In this document: piece by piece, positions 61,829-64,000 of the stretch
Numbering within the stretch: the stretch's first letter is position 1
Layout: every line of letters begins with the position of its first letter
NCBI RefSeq assembly: GCF_017876625.1
Contig: NZ_JAGIOH010000001.1
Span: 1,178,001-1,242,000, forward strand
DNA: 64,000 bases
Reading direction: 5' to 3'
From: Streptomyces syringium
GTDB lineage: Bacteria; Actinomycetota; Actinomycetes; Streptomycetales; Streptomycetaceae
The notes under the pieces: generated by a model
Database searches by the model: none
What the model was told of the DNA's origin: nothing
Seen by the model: only the letters and a program-made list of their open reading frames with translations
Made by a program: the position numbers and the translations under genes

Positions 61829-64000
61829 GCGCCGCCGTGCGGTGCCGCACGGCCGAGCCCGTGCGGTCCTTGACGACCTGGAGCTGCGCCGGGACGCGCT
61901 GACGCAGGTCGGCGACGTGGCTGACGATGCCGACCGTGCGGTCCCGCTCGCGCAGGGAGTCGAGGACGTCGAGGACCTCGTCCAGGGTCTGTTCGTCGAG
62001 GCTGCCGAAGCCCTCGTCGATGAAGAGCGTGTCGAGCCGCATGCCGCCCGCCTCGTCCGTGACGACGTCGGCGAGGCCGAGGGCGAGGGAGAGCGAGGCG
62101 AAGAACGTCTCGCCGCCCGAGAGGGTCGCGGTGTCGCGTTCGCTGCCGGTCCAGGAGTCGATGACGTGCAGGCCGAGGCCGGAGCGGCCGCGGCCGCCGG
62201 TGCGCTGGTCGGAGTGGACGAGGGTGTAGCGGCCGCCGGACATGCGCTGGAGGCGGGCGGTGGCGGCGGCCGCGACCTGTTCGAGGCGGGCGGCGAGCAC
62301 GTAGGACTCCAGGCGCATCTTGCGCTCGTTGTCCGCGGAGGTGCCGGCGGCCAGTGAGGCGAGGGACGCCACCCGGTGGTGCTCCTCGCGCAGGGGCGCG
62401 AGCCGGTGCGCGTCGGCGGTGGCCTGTGCGGAGAGCCGGTCCAGTTCCGTGCAGCGGGTGCGGGCGGCGGCGTCCTCGGCAGAGGCGCGCTGCAGGGCGC
62501 GGGTGGCGGTGTCGGCGGCTTCCTGCGCGGCCCGGGGGTCGGCGGGGGGAAGCGCGGCGGCGTCCGCGGCGGCCGGGTCGGCCAGCTGGGCGGCGACCTC
62601 GGTCTCCTCCCGCTGCCACCGGTCGAGGCGGTGTTGCAGCTCCCGCTGCTCGGCGGCGGTCAGGAGCGCGTCGGCCGCGCCCTCGGGGGTGTCGAAGCCC
62701 GCGCGGTAGGCGGCGTCGGCGAGGCGGGCGTCGGCCTCCTTCAGACGCGTCGCCGCGTCCTGTGCCGCCCGTACGGTCCCGGCCGCTTCGGCGAGGGACG
62801 CGAGCTGCCGCTCCAGCAGCGTCGCGCGCTGCGCGACGGTCGCGGCACCGCCACGCGCCTGGGTCAACTCCTCTTCCAGCGCGGCCAGTTGGGCGTCGAG
62901 GCGCTCCCGGTGGGCCGTGCGGGCGGAGCTGCGCAGTTGCGCGGCCTGGTGTTCCTCCCGGCGCAGCTCGTACTCGCGCTCGGCGCGCTCCAGCGCCTCG
63001 CGGGCGGCGTGGGCGCCCGAGCCCGCGTCCCGCGCCTCGGTGAAGGCGCGCAGGACGTCCTCTGCGGCGGCGGCAAGTTCGGCGACGGTGGCCGTGCCCG
63101 CCGCGGCGGTGGCGGTGGCGAGGGCCTCGCGCAGGGTGTGCAGCCGCCGGTCGGTCTCCTCGCGTGCGGCGTCGGCCCGCCGGGAGGTCTCCAGGGCGCG
63201 TTCCTCGTCGGTGCGGTCCACGTGGTCTGCCGCGGTCCGCGCCGGGTCGGGGTGCTCGGTGGAGCCGCACACCTTGCACGCCTCGCCCGGACCGAGTTCG
63301 GCGGCCAGCTCGGCGGCGAAGCCGAGCAGCCGGCGTTCCTTGAGGTCCAGCCAGTGCTCACGGGCCTCGTTGGCCCGTTCGCGGGCGCCGCGCAGCCGTT
63401 CCTCGGCGTCCTCGACCTGGCGGGCCAGGCGGTCGCGTTCGACGGCGGCGCCGAGCCGCTGCCGGGCGGGGGCCAGCTCGCCCTCCAGGCGGGCGGCCCG
63501 GGTGGCCGCCTCCCGGGCGGTCTCGACGCGCTGCTCGTGGGCGGCTCGCCGACTCTCCCAGCCGGCGAGCCAGTCGGCCGTGTCGGTGAGGGTGTCCTCG
63601 TCCAGGCGGGCGTCGCGTGCGAGGGTCGCGCGTTCCGCGGCGATCTCGGCGGCCCGCTGTTCGGCGCGGCGGGCGCCCGCGAGCGAGCCGAGTTCCTCGT
63701 GGAGCCGCCGCTCCAGCGCCGCCAGCGTCTCGGACCCGCTGTCGGCGTGCTCGGCCGGCAGCTCCCGTCGCGCCCGGGCTTCGGCGGTGACGGCGTCGCG
63801 GTGGGCGCGCTCGACCCGTTCGCGGAGCTCCAGGACGGGGGCGACGGACTCGGCGGCGCGGGCCCGGTCCAGCCGCTCGCGCACCCGCCGCGTCTCCTCG
63901 CGCCGCTCTTCGAGGGCGAGGGCCCGCTGCCGGGCGTCGGCGTGGCGGCGCTGGAGGCGGTCCCGTTCGCGTACCGCGTCGGCTTCCTCCCGTGCGGCGC
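61818..64000 (-). CDS. sbcC: SbcC-like nuclease complex ATPase, C-terminal part (cut by window edge)
   Basis: About 727 C-terminal residues are present and the frame stays open to the right edge. The protein is long coiled coil with a zinc-hook CKVC (near 63269-63280) at the middle. The ABC-type ATPase C-half then carries the signature TLSGGETFFASLSLALG, Walker B DTLFIDEGFGSLDE and the D/H-loop IVSHVADLRQRV. SbcC with SbcD cuts hairpins and processes double-strand breaks. sbcD should lie beyond the window on the upstream side of the minus strand. Confidence 0.94.
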   Translation of the reverse strand, partial: AAREEADAVRERDRLQRRHADARQRALALEERREETRRVRERLDRARAAESVAPVLELRERVERAHRDAVTAEARARRELPAEHADSGSETLAALERRLHEELGSLAGARRAEQRAAEIAAERATLARDARLDEDTLTDTADWLAGWESRRAAHEQRVETAREAATRAARLEGELAPARQRLGAAVERDRLARQVEDAEERLRGARERANEAREHWLDLKERRLLGFAAELAAELGPGEACKVCGSTEHPDPARTAADHVDRTDEERALETSRRADAAREETDRRLHTLREALATATAAAGTATVAELAAAAEDVLRAFTEARDAGSGAHAAREALERAEREYELRREEHQAAQLRSSARTAHRERLDAQLAALEEELTQARGGAATVAQRATLLERQLASLAEAAGTVRAAQDAATRLKEADARLADAAYRAGFDTPEGAADALLTAAEQRELQHRLDRWQREETEVAAQLADPAAADAAALPPADPRAAQEAADTATRALQRASAEDAAARTRCTELDRLSAQATADAHRLAPLREEHHRVASLASLAAGTSADNERKMRLESYVLAARLEQVAAAATARLQRMSGGRYTLVHSDQRTGGRGRSGLGLHVIDSWTGSERDTATLSGGETFFASLSLALGLADVVTDEAGGMRLDTLFIDEGFGSLDEQTLDEVLDVLDSLRERDRTVGIVSHVADLRQRVPAQLQVVKDRTGSAVRHRTAALSG

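Overview
The window is high-GC actinobacterial DNA with Streptomyces character. It has GTG, TTG and apparently leaderless starts, a single in-frame TTA (bldA-type) codon noticed in one regulator, an XRE/DUF397/HATPase regulatory trio, long perfect-stem terminators, a Streptomyces subtilisin inhibitor-like protein, and the MurT/GatD pair. No plasmid, phage, insertion sequence or CRISPR array is visible. It reads as chromosomal arm-to-core sequence, with one stretch (about 57.0-61.3 kb) that looks rearranged or accessory.

Layout. 1-6.4 kb: three tandem, nearly overlapping LAL-type (large ATP-binding) LuxR regulators on the minus strand; the last runs off the left edge. 6.9-8.9 kb: a Ro60/TROVE protein gene (rsr), preceded on the same strand by two predicted Y RNAs, one carrying a circularly permuted tRNA-like module, and by a perfect 26-bp hairpin. 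8.9-19.5 kb: acyl-CoA dehydrogenase with a divergent TetR regulator, peptide deformylase, the murT-gatD lipid II amidation pair, 6-phosphofructokinase, a CtaG-like copper/oxidase assembly protein, a secreted SSI-type protease inhibitor, a bacterial PARG-like protein and a secreted tripeptidyl aminopeptidase. 19.6-24.4 kb: urease operon ureA-B-C-F-G-D.

24.5-31.7 kb: orphan Phd/YefM antitoxin, PAP2-type membrane protein, dienelactone hydrolase, clpP with a small coupled partner, an NlpC/P60 hydrolase under a c-di-AMP (ydaO) riboswitch, and the HATPase / XRE-DUF5753 / DUF397 trio. 31.7-36.5 kb: biotin genes, bioF divergent from bioB-bioA-bioD. 36.6-43.6 kb: methyltransferase, GNAT, two CNNM/CorC-type CBS membrane proteins, an SGNH hydrolase, purB and a Mug-type glycosylase. 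43.7-57.0 kb: a NarL-type two-component system, ROK and GntR/UTRA regulators, an SDR, an ECF41-like sigma factor, a hydrolase, phoD behind a PHO box, a pyridine nucleotide-disulfide oxidoreductase, an ACT-GNAT acetyltransferase, a Fic-like toxin/ribbon-helix-helix antitoxin pair and a rhodanese.

57.0-64.0 kb: an lrp-like 5' remnant beside the rhodanese, a lysine-rich small protein, a large protein joining a possible pore-forming-type region to a six-repeat beta-propeller, a MurG paralog, an intact lrp gene whose leader resembles the remnant, and the 3' part of sbcC.

The most notable material is the Ro60/Y RNA locus with a second compact Y RNA and a competing hairpin, the 57-61 kb segment with its chimeric propeller protein, and several readable regulatory circuits (c-di-AMP riboswitch, PHO box, GntR operator, TetR operator, TTA codon). 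All calls are made by eye from sequence; no database search was run.
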